In this document: piece after piece, positions 24,029-33,746 of the stretch | Layout of the letters: the number at the start of each line of letters is the position of its first letter | Numbering within the stretch: the stretch's first letter is position 1 | Assembly (NCBI RefSeq): GCF_003628535.1 | Contig: NZ_RBCI01000005.1 | Span: 248,001 to 312,000, forward strand | Origin: Flavisolibacter nicotianae | GTDB taxonomy: Bacteria > Bacteroidota > Bacteroidia > Chitinophagales > Chitinophagaceae | Length of the DNA: 64,000 nucleotides | Direction of reading: 5' to 3' | The notes under the pieces: model-generated | Seen by the model: only the letters and a program-made list of their open reading frames with translations | The model's database searches: none | What the model was told of the DNA's origin: nothing | Position numbers and translations under genes: made by a program

Positions 24029-26221
24029 ATGAAGAAGGACTCTTGTCATCGTCTGCCTGTGGTCGCCAAAACGATCGTTCTTGCTTTTTTTATCTTCCAG
24101 GGACATTGGTCGATGCAGGCATCTGCCCAGAAAAAAGAACCGTTCCGAAACTCGAAGCTACCGGTTGAAACGAGGGTAAAGGACCTGCTTTCCCGCTTGC
24201 GTCTCGAAGAAAAAGCAGGATTGCTCGGTTACAATAGCAAGCCTGTTTCCTCGCTGGCCATCCCGGCCTATAATTGGTGGAACGAAGGGCTTCATGGCGT
24301 GGCAAGAGCGGGAAAGGCCACGGTCTTTCCGCAGGCCATTGCACTGGCAGCCACCTTCAACGACAGTCTTATAAAAGCAGTGGGTGACGTGATCTCTACG
24401 GAAGCCAGGGCCAAGTATAACGAAGCCATCAAGCGCAACAGCCGCACACAGTACATGGGCCTTACGTTTTGGTCGCCCAACATCAATATCTTTCGCGATC
24501 CGCGATGGGGTCGCGGCCAGGAGACCTATGGTGAGGACCCGTTTCTCACGGCCAAAATCGGGAGCGCTTTTGTACAGGGCATGCAAGGCAACGATCCGCA
24601 CTACCTCAAAGCAGCCGCCTGCGCCAAGCACTTTGCCGTACACAGTGGTCCCGAAGCAACGCGTCATTCGTTCAACGCGATCGTGGATGAAAAAGACCTG
24701 CGGGAAACCTATCTCTATGCGTTTCACAAACTGGTTGATGCAAAAGTGGAAGCCGTGATGTGTGCCTACAACCGGCTGAATGGACAGCCCTGTTGCACCA
24801 ACGAAAACCTGCTCCATACCATTCTCCGCCAGGAGTGGAAATTCCAGGGGCACATCCTGTCCGACTGCTGGGCGCTGGACGATATTTTCAAGGGCCACAA
24901 AACAATGACGGATCCTGTTGCCACCACAGCCGCGGCCATCAAAGCCGGGTTGAACCTTGATTGTTCGGACCTGTTGCAGCGGACCGTACTGAAAGCCGTG
25001 CAGCAAGGTTTGTTGACGGAGGCTGATGTTGACAATGCGTTGTTGCCAACGCTTCGCACACAAATGAAGCTGGGGATGTACGATGCGCCGTCTGACGTAC
25101 CGTTCAGCAAGCTGAATGAAGCGGATGTGCATACAACTGGGAACGTGCAACTGGCGAGGAAAGCAGCGCAGCAAAGTATGGTGCTGCTGAAAAACGACAA
25201 CAATATTTTGCCCATCGATAAAAACCGGTACAAATCCCTGATGGTCATCGGTCCGAATGCAGCGTCCATCCCAGCCCTGGTCGCCAACTACCACGGCCTG
25301 TCAGGCGATATGGTCACGTTCGTGGAAGGAATCACCGAAGCGGCAGGAGCCGGTTTGGGTGTACAATACGACCAGGGCAGCGACTATACCGATACGGTGC
25401 ATTTTGGCGGGATCTGGGCAGCCAGCACTGCCGACCTGACCATCGCCGTTATTGGCCTGACACCGTTGTTGGAAGGAGAGGAGGGCGATGCGTTTCTTTC
25501 GGCAAGCGGTGGCGACAAAACCTCGCTTGACCTTCCGGCACCTCACCTCAAACTGCTGCAAAAGCTAAAGGCCAATAACAAGCCGACAGTCGTGGTTGTG
25601 AATGCCGGCAGCGACGTCGACATCCGGTCGATCGAGCCCTATGCCGATGCCATCATTCTTGCCTGGTACCCGGGCGAACAAGGGGGCAATGCGCTGGCCG
25701 ATCTGCTGTTTGGAAAAATTTCGCCGTCGGGACGATTGCCCGTCACGTTTTATTCGTCGCTTTCCGACTTGCCGGCTTATGATAACTATGCCATGAAGGG
25801 CCGCACCTACCGCTACTATGATGGTAAGGTGCAATATCCTTTCGGGTTTGGATTGAGCTATACCACCTTTGCCTATGCGTGGAAGAAAAAGCCTGCAGAA
25901 AACCCAAAAGCAGGCGATACACTCCACTTTTCCGTTGAGGTAAAAAACACCGGTAAAATGAAAGGCGATGAAGTGGTGCAGGTTTATGTGCAGTATCCCT
26001 CCATTGAGCGGATGCCGCTGAAAGAACTAAAAGCTTTTCGGCGTGTGACGGTGGAGAAGAACGGCAGCCGCCTTGTGTCGATGGCCATCCCTGTCAGCGA
26101 ACTGCAAAAATGGGATCTGGAACAAAACCGGTGGCGGTCTTATCCCGGTATGTACAAGCTGCTGGTCGGCCCGAATTCGGCCGAGGCCAAACTTACGGCT
26201 CCGTTTCGCCTGGAACCATAG
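24029..26221 (+). CDS. GH3 beta-glycosidase (beta-glucosidase / beta-xylosidase type), secreted
   Basis: This 730-residue protein has a signal peptide ending about SMQASAQ. The GH3 N-terminal barrel shows WWNEGLHGVARAG, FWSPNINIFRDPRWGRGQET and AAACAKHFAVHSGPE. VMCAYNRLNGQPCC is followed by GHILSDCWALDD, whose Asp279 is the expected nucleophile. The C-terminal sandwich (ILAWYPGEQGGNALADLLFG) and the FN3-like end (QVYVQYPSIERMPLKELKAF) complete the usual three-domain form. The CC in the NGxP segment and SDCWAL are typical of the xylosidase-like subgroup. It probably trims oligosaccharides in the periplasm. A hairpin terminator follows, indicating the end of the transcript. Confidence 0.95.
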   Translation: MKKDSCHRLPVVAKTIVLAFFIFQGHWSMQASAQKKEPFRNSKLPVETRVKDLLSRLRLEEKAGLLGYNSKPVSSLAIPAYNWWNEGLHGVARAGKATVFPQAIALAATFNDSLIKAVGDVISTEARAKYNEAIKRNSRTQYMGLTFWSPNINIFRDPRWGRGQETYGEDPFLTAKIGSAFVQGMQGNDPHYLKAAACAKHFAVHSGPEATRHSFNAIVDEKDLRETYLYAFHKLVDAKVEAVMCAYNRLNGQPCCTNENLLHTILRQEWKFQGHILSDCWALDDIFKGHKTMTDPVATTAAAIKAGLNLDCSDLLQRTVLKAVQQGLLTEADVDNALLPTLRTQMKLGMYDAPSDVPFSKLNEADVHTTGNVQLARKAAQQSMVLLKNDNNILPIDKNRYKSLMVIGPNAASIPALVANYHGLSGDMVTFVEGITEAAGAGLGVQYDQGSDYTDTVHFGGIWAASTADLTIAVIGLTPLLEGEEGDAFLSASGGDKTSLDLPAPHLKLLQKLKANNKPTVVVVNAGSDVDIRSIEPYADAIILAWYPGEQGGNALADLLFGKISPSGRLPVTFYSSLSDLPAYDNYAMKGRTYRYYDGKVQYPFGFGLSYTTFAYAWKKKPAENPKAGDTLHFSVEVKNTGKMKGDEVVQVYVQYPSIERMPLKELKAFRRVTVEKNGSRLVSMAIPVSELQKWDLEQNRWRSYPGMYKLLVGPNSAEAKLTAPFRLEP

Positions 26222-26270
26222 TAGGAAAAAAGGCTAGAGCTAACCCTGGTTTCTGTGTTAACAACAAAGG

Positions 26271-26292
26271 AACCCGGGTCGGGTTATTTTTT
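26271..26292 (+). terminator. Rho-independent terminator after the GH3 gene
   Basis: AACCCG (26271-26276), loop GGT, CGGGTT (26280-26285), then ATTTTTT. The stem is short (6 bp) but GC-containing and is followed by a T-run, 50 bp past the GH3 stop. Confidence 0.6.
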
Positions 26293-26780
26293 ACTTTGCC
26301 TTCACGCGGTCGCCTTCCACGTCGAATTTAAACTATTGTGCAATCCAGGTCTGCACCAATTTCCTGATGACAATTTTAGGGTAGCCATAACAGTTTTCTT
26401 GCTTTACTCGAAACTGATAGACCACATGTTTTGCGAAATAATACAAATTGATTAGACGATATGAAAGTGAAGGGATGAATATTTGTTACCCGGAAAAAAC
26501 TTTAGTCACGGTCGGTCCGGAAACTTGTGCTGACAGTTTGAACGGGCGATAAATCGTACGTCTTCAGTCCGCCAGCTCTAATTGAATCAATTTGTCTGTA
26601 AACCTAAAACGAACCTTTATGAAAATGAAATTTACCCCGATAACAGGCTAACAACACGCCGTGTACCCAACGGCCTTTCCATGTTGATTTGTCTTATATG
26701 ATCTGCGGCTATACTGCCGTGCCAAATTTTGTTTTGTCCCATTTCTACACACTTTCCCAACTGCGTTTAACCGTCCAAAA
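26293..26780. other. Long upstream region of the T9SS repeat protein, with a 10-codon open frame
   Basis: About 490 bp lie between the GH3 terminator and the next gene. The only open frame with a good start is 26619-26651 (MKMKFTPITG then stop), which could be a leader peptide or a broken gene start. No clear -7 element or hairpin was found. The length suggests an extended 5' UTR or regulatory region. Confidence 0.35.
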
Positions 26781-29700
26781 ATGAAACACAACCGGAAAAG
26801 ATTTATCCGACTCATGTCTTTGTTTGCACTGCTGTTTATTGTTACTGCCAGCACAAAGGCGCAAACGGAAATCGAAGCAAACAACGATTTTACCAGCGCA
26901 AACAACCTGGCGATTAACACCCAATCCACTGGTGCAATGTGCCCAGATGGCGACATGGACTATTTCAAAACCACGATTCCGTACAATGGGATGGTCAGGG
27001 TATATGCTGAGGTAACCAATACCGGAAGCAGTAACGGGTATGCCTACCTTTCCGTTTACGACAACCGGCAGGCGAGCGGCAGTCTTACAAGCAAAGGAAT
27101 TGGCGGCTACCTGAACGTGGGTGAGACGGCTGTTGACAGCATCGATCTTTACTGCGTTGCCGCGGGAGAAACTCTCTACTTCAGGCTTAACCAGCTATAC
27201 CAGTGTTTTTCTTACAAGCTTCGGTATGTGATGCTCAACACAAGCGGCGATGTAGACCTCGAACCAAACAATAGTTTTACCGATGCCGTGGCGATGAACA
27301 TTGACCAATCGATTGGTGGACATATCGGTTATACAACGGGGGGCAATGTTGCAGATCCTGAAGATTACTTCAAATTCACGCTGCCGGCCAACGGGATCGT
27401 ACGTGTTTACATGGACGCGACAAACACCGGGAGCAGTAACGGCTATTTTTCCGTTTCCGGCTACGACAACCGGCAAACAAACGGCTCACTGTTTTCAAAA
27501 ACGGTTGGTGGATACTTAAATGCTGGTGCGTCGGCCACTGACAGCGTTGATTTGTACTGTACCTCGGCAGGCGAAACAATTTATCTCAGAACCTCGCAGC
27601 AATACCAGTGTTTTAGCTATCATTTACGCTACACCATTCTAAATGCGTCCGGAGATGTGGACGCAGAACCCAACAATAGCTTTGCGGATGCGATCGGTTT
27701 TCCCATAACCGACACAGCTAGCGGGCACCTGGGCTATCTTTCCGGTGGAGCTGTGGCTGATGATGTGGACTTTTTCAAAACAGTACTTCCTACCAGTGGC
27801 GTTCTTCGCATTTACGCGGTGGCCACCAACACGGGTAACAGCAACGGCTATTTTAACATCAATGGTTACGACCAGCGCCAGTCAAACGGAAGCCTGTTTA
27901 GTAAATCCATTGGCGGTTACCTCAATGCAGGCCAAACCGCCATCGATAGCGTGGACCTTTATTGCCAGGGCCAGGGCGACACCCTTTATTTTCGTCTGTC
28001 GCAACAATACCAGTGTTTCAATTACAAACTTTATTATACTGTTCTCAATGCAGTTGGCGAAGTGGATGCAGAACCGAATAATTCATTTGCCGAGGCAACA
28101 CAATTTAGCACGGCGGACACGATCCACGGACGTATCGGTTATATTGTTGGTGGAACTGTAAACGATGCTGAAGATTATTTTAAAACCGTTCTCCCAGCCA
28201 ACGGTATTTTGCGGGTGTACATGCAAGCCACGAACACCGGTAATAGCAACGGCTATTTGTATATCAACGGTTACGACCAGCGCCAGGCAAACGGAAGCCT
28301 GTTCACCAGGTCTGTCGGTGGTTACCTCGCTGCGGGTCAATCCGCTATAGACAGCGTGGATCTTTATTGTAGTGCAGCCGGAGATACAATATATTTCCGT
28401 GCTACGCAGCAATACCAGTGTTTTAATTACATTTTGCGGTATGCCATCATCAATCCTTCGTCCGATGTGGATTTGGAACCCAACAACGATTTTGCGCATG
28501 CCGTTTCACTGAATGAAGGGGATTCTGCCGCCGGTCATGTCGGGTATGTGTCAGCAGGGACAGTTGCCGATCCGTACGATTATTACAAAACCGTGTTACC
28601 CAGTGACGGTGCCGTACGTATTTATGTAGAAGCCACCAACACCGGTAATAGCAACGGCTATTTGTATATCAACGGTTACGACCAGCGCCAGGCAAACGGA
28701 AGCCTGTTTAGTAAATCCATTGGCGGTTACCTCGCTGCCGGTCAATCCGCTATAGACAGTGTGGATGTGTACTGCCGTTCGGCAAACGATACATTTTATT
28801 TTCAACTGAGCCAGCAGTACCAGTGTTTTGGATACAAGATCTCGTATAAAATGATTCATGTTGACAATACGCTGGCCATTACCGATCTGGAGCCAAACAA
28901 TACGCAGGCAACAGCCATCAGTTTTGCAGAAAAAGACACGGTGAAAGCCAACATCGGGTACTCTCTTGGCGGCAACACAGACAACGCCGATTATTACAAG
29001 ACGGCAGTGCCGCACAATGGCACCATGCGGGTATATGTTCAGGCAACCAACACATCGGGATTGGGATACGGCTATTTCTACCTTTCAGGATATGACAAAA
29101 ATGGTTCTCAGGTCTTTTACAAGAATATCGGTGGCTATTCTGCACCGGGTGTTACCAGCTACGACACACTGAACCTGTATTGCCAGTCGGCCGGCGCCTT
29201 CACATTCCAGGTCACGAACGCGAATGCCTGTTTCAGCTACACTATCCGGTACGAAACAACTTTAGGCGCTGACACGACCGTCTATGTGTGTCCCGGTTAT
29301 ACGACCAATATCGGTGGCTTGTACAATGTGAAGCCGTTTACAACTGTTCATTACGAGAACATGGCCTCGCCAGGCAACGACATCAGCCCTGATAATGTTG
29401 GCGCCGGCACGTATCGACTGATGGTCTACAATGGAACAGACGAGTGCAGCCGCGATACGGCGATTATCACGGTCGCCAATCACCCGCAACCGCAGCCCGG
29501 GTATACGGTGAATACGGCCAATCAGTGCCAAAGCGGGAACAGTTTTGCTTTTACCAATACCTCTACCATCGCTGCGGGTACAATGCAGTACCAATGGAAT
29601 TTTGGCGACGGCAGTGCCACAGTCACGACAACCAATCCAACACATAGTTACACAACTCCCGGCAGCTATATCGTTCATTTGATTGCAACGAGCAACAATG

Positions 29701-31616
29701 GCTGCATCGATAGTACACAGTCTACGATTACCGTGTATCCGCAACCGGCGGCCGGGTTCACCCTGGGCAACAGCGCCCAATGCCAGGGCGGGAACAGCTT
29801 TGCCTTTGTCAACACATCAACAATCAGCAGCGGAACCCTCACCTACCAGTGGGAGTTTGGCGATGGCACCACGGCAACGGCCGCCAATCCGTCGCACACG
29901 TATACATCCGCAGGTCTCTTCTCCGTCAAACTGCTTGTGACAAGCAACAACGGGTGTAAAGACAGCTCGGTACAGACAGTGGCCGTTTATGCACAGCCTT
30001 CAGCGTCATTTACGATCAATTCCGCCACACAGTGTGAAAAAGGAAATCAGTATGTCTTTACGAATACCAGCACAGGTGCCAGCAGTTATGCCTGGCAGCT
30101 CGGCGACGGCAGTACGGCAACGGTGACGAACGTATCGCACAGTTATGCGACGACAGGCTCCTACACCGTGAAGCTGGTTGTCGGTACGGCAAACGGATGT
30201 GCAGACAGTGTGCAGCAAACCATCACGGTAAATACTTCACCATCGCTGGGAGCCGATAAGACGGTGACCGTTGGCTGTGCCGGCGGCACCACCGATATCA
30301 CGACTCTTTTCAACACCGCCGGGTATAACTCGGTTGTTTACAGCACCAGCAATCCGCAGAATGCACCGGCTGGCACGTATACACTGGTTGTATCATATGC
30401 AAGCGGATGTGCCGACACGGCGCAGATAACAGTGCTGGATGCAACCGTAACTACAGTGTCTGCAACAGCCAACAACACCAAGGTTGCAAGCCGCGAATGC
30501 ACGGATGCACAAGGATGGACGCACTATTATTACGACAACGGTACACCGGCTGATTTCAGCGATGACATTCGTCTGCTTTCCATCCAAAAAAATGGAAACG
30601 ATATCGGCAGTCTCGGTGACGGCACCTTCCAGGTAGAAGTAAAGGCAACTGCCGGCGCAGGTTCCGGGCATGCCGTAAATGTGAGCAGCTCGTTCATTCC
30701 GCAAGGTGCAAGCTATTATAGCATGAACCGCTACTGGAATGTTATGCCGACACAGCAACCATCCACGCCGGTCAACGTTCGATTCTACTACAACACACAG
30801 GATCTCACCGATGTCAATGGCGATTACCCCGCAGGGCCAATCAATCATTCCCAGCTCACCGTCTACAAGGTAGATACCGGGAATCCCGATCCTACGACCA
30901 ACTGGGCGGGTGCCACTGCTGTTCATTTTTACCAGAACAGTAACCTTGCGACGTTAAGCAACTGGGTTTACACGAATCTTGGTAGCAACAATCACCAGGC
31001 CGAGCTCCAGGTTAGCAGCTTTAGTGGCGGAGGTGCAGGTGCCCTTTCGGCTTCAACATTGCCGGTTTCCTTTACCCGCTTTGATGCCGTGGCTGAAAAC
31101 GAAACTGTAAAACTGAATTGGATGACAGCGTCTGAAAGCAATTCGAAAAACTTCACCGTGATGCGGAGCCTGGACGGCAGAAATTTTGAAAGTGTTGGAA
31201 CGGTAGCAGCTGCAGGCACTAGTAATTCGATGCGCAATTACAGCTTCACAGATGGAAACGCCGGCAAATTCATGGGCCAAACCCTGTACTACAAACTGGC
31301 GCAAGCAGACAGGAACGGCCAGGTGACGTTTACCGACATACGGAAAGTGAAGATGGCTGCATTCGCAAATCTTCTTACGCTTTATACGAACCCTGTTCAC
31401 AGCGAGGCAGTGCTGAAGTACCGGTCGCTCCTCCAGGAAACAGTGCAGGTAAGCATCGTCGATCAAAACGGCCGTACGGTTTTTGCCCAGAAACGCTCTG
31501 TGGAGAGAGGTGTCAACCAGATCCGTTTGTCAACAGCACATTTGGCGCCGGGTATTTACGAAGTTGTGGTCACGAGTTCAACTGACCGGCAACAGGTCAA
31601 ATTGCTCAAACAGTAA
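26781..31616 (+). CDS. Giant T9SS-secreted protein: six PPC-like repeats, three PKD domains, type A sorting domain
   Basis: This 1611-residue protein starts with a signal peptide (LMSLFALLFIVTASTKAQ). Six tandem units of about 129-138 residues follow (residues 32 to about 825). Each opens with E-x-N-N-x-F and carries DYFKT, NTGxSNGY, GGYL and QYQCF motifs, resembling pre-peptidase C-terminal (PPC) domains. After an Ig-like spacer come three PKD domains, marked by WNFGDG, WEFGDG and WQLGDG near residues 938, 1023 and 1104. A further beta-rich region follows, and the last 80 residues (LYTNPVHSEAVLKY ... GIYEVVV) are a type A T9SS sorting domain. No catalytic motif is visible, so it is likely a structural or adhesive surface protein. 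A strong terminator follows. Confidence 0.92.
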   Translation: MKHNRKRFIRLMSLFALLFIVTASTKAQTEIEANNDFTSANNLAINTQSTGAMCPDGDMDYFKTTIPYNGMVRVYAEVTNTGSSNGYAYLSVYDNRQASGSLTSKGIGGYLNVGETAVDSIDLYCVAAGETLYFRLNQLYQCFSYKLRYVMLNTSGDVDLEPNNSFTDAVAMNIDQSIGGHIGYTTGGNVADPEDYFKFTLPANGIVRVYMDATNTGSSNGYFSVSGYDNRQTNGSLFSKTVGGYLNAGASATDSVDLYCTSAGETIYLRTSQQYQCFSYHLRYTILNASGDVDAEPNNSFADAIGFPITDTASGHLGYLSGGAVADDVDFFKTVLPTSGVLRIYAVATNTGNSNGYFNINGYDQRQSNGSLFSKSIGGYLNAGQTAIDSVDLYCQGQGDTLYFRLSQQYQCFNYKLYYTVLNAVGEVDAEPNNSFAEATQFSTADTIHGRIGYIVGGTVNDAEDYFKTVLPANGILRVYMQATNTGNSNGYLYINGYDQRQANGSLFTRSVGGYLAAGQSAIDSVDLYCSAAGDTIYFRATQQYQCFNYILRYAIINPSSDVDLEPNNDFAHAVSLNEGDSAAGHVGYVSAGTVADPYDYYKTVLPSDGAVRIYVEATNTGNSNGYLYINGYDQRQANGSLFSKSIGGYLAAGQSAIDSVDVYCRSANDTFYFQLSQQYQCFGYKISYKMIHVDNTLAITDLEPNNTQATAISFAEKDTVKANIGYSLGGNTDNADYYKTAVPHNGTMRVYVQATNTSGLGYGYFYLSGYDKNGSQVFYKNIGGYSAPGVTSYDTLNLYCQSAGAFTFQVTNANACFSYTIRYETTLGADTTVYVCPGYTTNIGGLYNVKPFTTVHYENMASPGNDISPDNVGAGTYRLMVYNGTDECSRDTAIITVANHPQPQPGYTVNTANQCQSGNSFAFTNTSTIAAGTMQYQWNFGDGSATVTTTNPTHSYTTPGSYIVHLIATSNNGCIDSTQSTITVYPQPAAGFTLGNSAQCQGGNSFAFVNTSTISSGTLTYQWEFGDGTTATAANPSHTYTSAGLFSVKLLVTSNNGCKDSSVQTVAVYAQPSASFTINSATQCEKGNQYVFTNTSTGASSYAWQLGDGSTATVTNVSHSYATTGSYTVKLVVGTANGCADSVQQTITVNTSPSLGADKTVTVGCAGGTTDITTLFNTAGYNSVVYSTSNPQNAPAGTYTLVVSYASGCADTAQITVLDATVTTVSATANNTKVASRECTDAQGWTHYYYDNGTPADFSDDIRLLSIQKNGNDIGSLGDGTFQVEVKATAGAGSGHAVNVSSSFIPQGASYYSMNRYWNVMPTQQPSTPVNVRFYYNTQDLTDVNGDYPAGPINHSQLTVYKVDTGNPDPTTNWAGATAVHFYQNSNLATLSNWVYTNLGSNNHQAELQVSSFSGGGAGALSASTLPVSFTRFDAVAENETVKLNWMTASESNSKNFTVMRSLDGRNFESVGTVAAAGTSNSMRNYSFTDGNAGKFMGQTLYYKLAQADRNGQVTFTDIRKVKMAAFANLLTLYTNPVHSEAVLKYRSLLQETVQVSIVDQNGRTVFAQKRSVERGVNQIRLSTAHLAPGIYEVVVTSSTDRQQVKLLKQ
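26874..29255 (+). repeat. Six in-frame tandem repeats of about 405 bp
   Basis: Units start at 26874, 27261, 27666, 28071, 28476 and 28890; three consecutive steps are exactly 405 bp (135 codons). Units 4 and 5 share an identical 71-bp stretch (28233-28303 and 28638-28708), showing recent duplication or gene conversion. Copy-number change would keep the frame. Confidence 0.9.
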
Positions 31617-31634
31617 ATAGACCGTTGCATTTTG

Positions 31635-31663
31635 AAAAAGGAGGACTCTAGTCCTCCTTTTTT
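31635..31663. terminator. Strong bidirectional hairpin terminator
   Basis: AAAAAGGAGGAC (31635-31646), loop TCTA, GTCCTCCTTTTT (31651-31662) form a 12-bp perfect stem with A- and T-runs on either side. It lies 18 bp past the T9SS gene stop and faces the convergent EamA gene, so it can serve both strands. Confidence 0.9.
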
Positions 31664-31684
31664 ATTTCCTATCTAAGCTTTTGA

Positions 31685-31702
31685 ATTAAAGTGTGCTTTA
31701 AT
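31685..31702. repeat. Small inverted repeat ATTAAAG-tgtg-CTTTAAT
   Basis: Perfect 7-bp arms with a 4-nt loop, between the convergent T9SS and EamA genes. It is AT-rich; a role is not evident. Confidence 0.35.
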
Positions 31703-31775
31703 AGCTCCCCCTGACCAGCATTGGGAAAGACTGCCCCTTTTGAGAGGCATTGGAATTTCCTTGCCTGTCGTTTGC

Positions 31776-32189
31776 TTACAGGATCAGCACGACCGTTCCG
31801 GAAATGATGAGGCCTGCGCCGAGAGCGGTTTTCCAGGTAAGGGCTTCGCCCAAAAAAAGCACCGACAACACGATGGCAAGGGCAACGCTTAGTTTATCGA
31901 CCGGCGCCACCTGCGATACCTTGCCCAGTTGCAGTGCTTTGAAATAAAAGACCCACGACAAGCCGGTGGCAAGACCCGAGAGGCAAAGAAAGAGAAGATT
32001 GTGTTTCGTGAGACTGCCAAGCGTGGCCGTGCCTCCGCGGAAAAAAGCAATGGCCCAGGCAATAATCAAGATCACCACGGTGCGGACAGCCGTGGCGAGG
32101 TCGCTGTCGACGCCTTTCACGCCAACTTTGGCAAAGATGGCCGTAAGGGCTGCAAAAAAAGCGGAGAGCAAAGCATAGATCCACCACAT
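31776..32189 (-). CDS. EamA-type transporter, single-domain (half-size)
   Basis: This 137-residue protein is almost entirely hydrophobic with about five membrane helices: WWIYALLSAFFAALTAIFAKVGV at the start, VVILIIAWAIAF, LFLCLSGLATGLSWVFYFKAL, and LSVALAIVLSVLFLGEALTWKTALGAGLIISGTVVLIL at the end. This is one EamA (DMT superfamily) domain, whereas most family members are about 300 residues with two fused copies. It would work as a homodimer or antiparallel pair. The SWVFYFKALQLGKVSQVAPVDKLS segment is characteristic of the short bacterial EamA subgroup. The substrate is unknown; a drug or metabolite exporter is possible. It stands alone on the minus strand. Confidence 0.85.
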   Translation of the reverse strand: MWWIYALLSAFFAALTAIFAKVGVKGVDSDLATAVRTVVILIIAWAIAFFRGGTATLGSLTKHNLLFLCLSGLATGLSWVFYFKALQLGKVSQVAPVDKLSVALAIVLSVLFLGEALTWKTALGAGLIISGTVVLIL

Positions 32190-32567
32190 AGTTGTAAAGT
32201 TGACGAGGTAAACAGGAAGGTGTCCTGTTGACGAAGGCTGCTAAAAAATGTGTACCATGCCAGTGGTGAGGACTGGATAGCTTTAGCAAAAACGCCAATT
32301 CTTTTTGGAATTCTTACATGAACGTACCATCGTGGTTCCGGATCGGGTGATAAAAAATCGTTGCAGTTGTGTTTTTGTTTGCTGTTTTGTCAGGCCTTAT
32401 ATCGATCGCCCTGCAAGGACAAGAGTGAAATTGGCTCCATCAAACATTTTTTGGTAGGATAAATACTCCATCGCAAACTGGTACAGAAGGGCCCCCGTAA
32501 AAACAGGGGCCGTAACCAAAGCTAACTGTAAGAACAGTGAGCATGTCTGTTTATCAGTGGGTTTTTA
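32190..32567. other. Intergenic gap with one hairpin
   Basis: This 378-bp stretch precedes the EamA gene and follows the TIGR03118 gene, both on the minus strand. Apart from the hairpin at 32490-32511 I see no coding frame or other feature. Confidence 0.4.
32490..32511 (-). terminator. Hairpin downstream of the TIGR03118 gene
   Basis: GGCCCC (32490-32495) and GGGGCC (32506-32511) form a 6-bp GC stem with a 10-nt loop, 57 bp beyond the minus-strand stop at 32568. The minus-strand sequence after it (TTCTGTA) is weakly T-rich, so this is a modest terminator candidate. Confidence 0.45.
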
Positions 32568-33746
32568 TTAATCATCCGTCCTTGCTTTCAGGTAACCGAA
32601 AAGGCCGTGTGTTTCATCATCGGGGCCGGCCGTGAAATAAAGCCTGTGCTGGTCAATTGTGGACGTAGATGGTGGAAAGACCAGCGCCCAGAGACCTTCG
32701 ATCTCAATCGGCTCTTTCTTGCCGCGCAACTGGCCCGCAAATTTGCCATCCATGCGGTAGGCATTGATTCGACCGTCTCCAAAGTTGCCGACCAGCAGGT
32801 AGCTTTGCTCGTGCTGGTCCGCGTCCTCAATGTCGTCCATTTCGTCCTCAAAAAATGAACGCGGAGCCATGGTCACACCCCAGGGCGCATTCAATGTTCC
32901 CATCGACGCAAAGCGTTTGACGAAGGAGCCATCCGTGCGATAAATGTCAACAAATCCTTTTCCAACTCCGGCTTCGCTTTCGTGCGTTGTTGGGTCAACC
33001 TTGGCATAGGTAACAAAAAGATTTCCGCCAATGTTTTGAATGTTGAAGGGAGCGTAGCCTTGGGGCAAACCCGGATCGGTAAAGGGCATGCTCACCATCA
33101 TCCAACTGCTGTTCCAGACATCGATATGACGGGTGGCAAAATTGGCTGCGTACAAATATTGTTTGCCGCCGTTACTGCCGATCGCCAGGCCGGTGTACGC
33201 ACCCTGGCCAACCGTGATTCGGGCGGCCTGTTTCCCGAGGCTGCCGTTCCAGGCCGAAATGACCCCGTCTACGCCATCAAAAATGAAAGCGGCAGGCCCG
33301 TGATTTGGAATGATAAAATCAGTGCTAACACCATTAAAGACAATGCCGGTTGGATTGCCTCCTGTCAGCGATGCCGGTGAAGGGATATTCACCGGGTTGA
33401 TCGCACGGGGAACCCCTTCGCTGTTGTACACATTGCTCACATGTCCTTCCTGCGAAGAAATCCATGGCGTTCCGGTCGGATTAAAAACGAGGCCCCAGGC
33501 ATTTACCAGCGTCGGATCGATATTCGGTGCGCCATACTCTTCATTGTTGGCAGTGAGATTGAACTGGTCGAAATGCCCGATTTTTTTGTTGAGATTTTGC
33601 TGTGCTTTTTTTGCCTGCAGTGCCGCCGGACCGTTGTCCTGTGAAAGCGGTTCGACTGCCTTCTGGCATCCCGCTGCAAGGATGGCCAGAACGGCCAGGA
33701 AAAAGGCGCACTGGAGAGGAGCGGAGGAGAAGTACTTCTTTTTCAT
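32568..33746 (-). CDS. TIGR03118 family lipoprotein
   Basis: This 392-residue protein has a lipoprotein signal peptide with lipobox LAAGC around residue 27. The mature part begins with the TIGR03118 pattern: FDQFNLTANNEEYGAPNIDP, LVNAWGLVFNPTGTPWISSQ, GNPTGIVFN, and repeated blades such as GLAIGSNGGKQYLYAANFA and VGNFGDGRINAYRMDG. The repeats suggest a beta-propeller. It is anchored in the outer membrane or periplasm. The family has no assigned biochemical function that I know of. It is divergent from the ThuA gene with a 239-bp shared upstream region. Confidence 0.85.
   Translation of the reverse strand: MKKKYFSSAPLQCAFFLAVLAILAAGCQKAVEPLSQDNGPAALQAKKAQQNLNKKIGHFDQFNLTANNEEYGAPNIDPTLVNAWGLVFNPTGTPWISSQEGHVSNVYNSEGVPRAINPVNIPSPASLTGGNPTGIVFNGVSTDFIIPNHGPAAFIFDGVDGVISAWNGSLGKQAARITVGQGAYTGLAIGSNGGKQYLYAANFATRHIDVWNSSWMMVSMPFTDPGLPQGYAPFNIQNIGGNLFVTYAKVDPTTHESEAGVGKGFVDIYRTDGSFVKRFASMGTLNAPWGVTMAPRSFFEDEMDDIEDADQHEQSYLLVGNFGDGRINAYRMDGKFAGQLRGKKEPIEIEGLWALVFPPSTSTIDQHRLYFTAGPDDETHGLFGYLKARTDD

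Noticed and set aside
24158-25294. A 378-residue minus-strand frame opposite the GH3 gene
   Set aside because: Shadow of a strongly conserved GH3 gene; residue composition is not protein-like.
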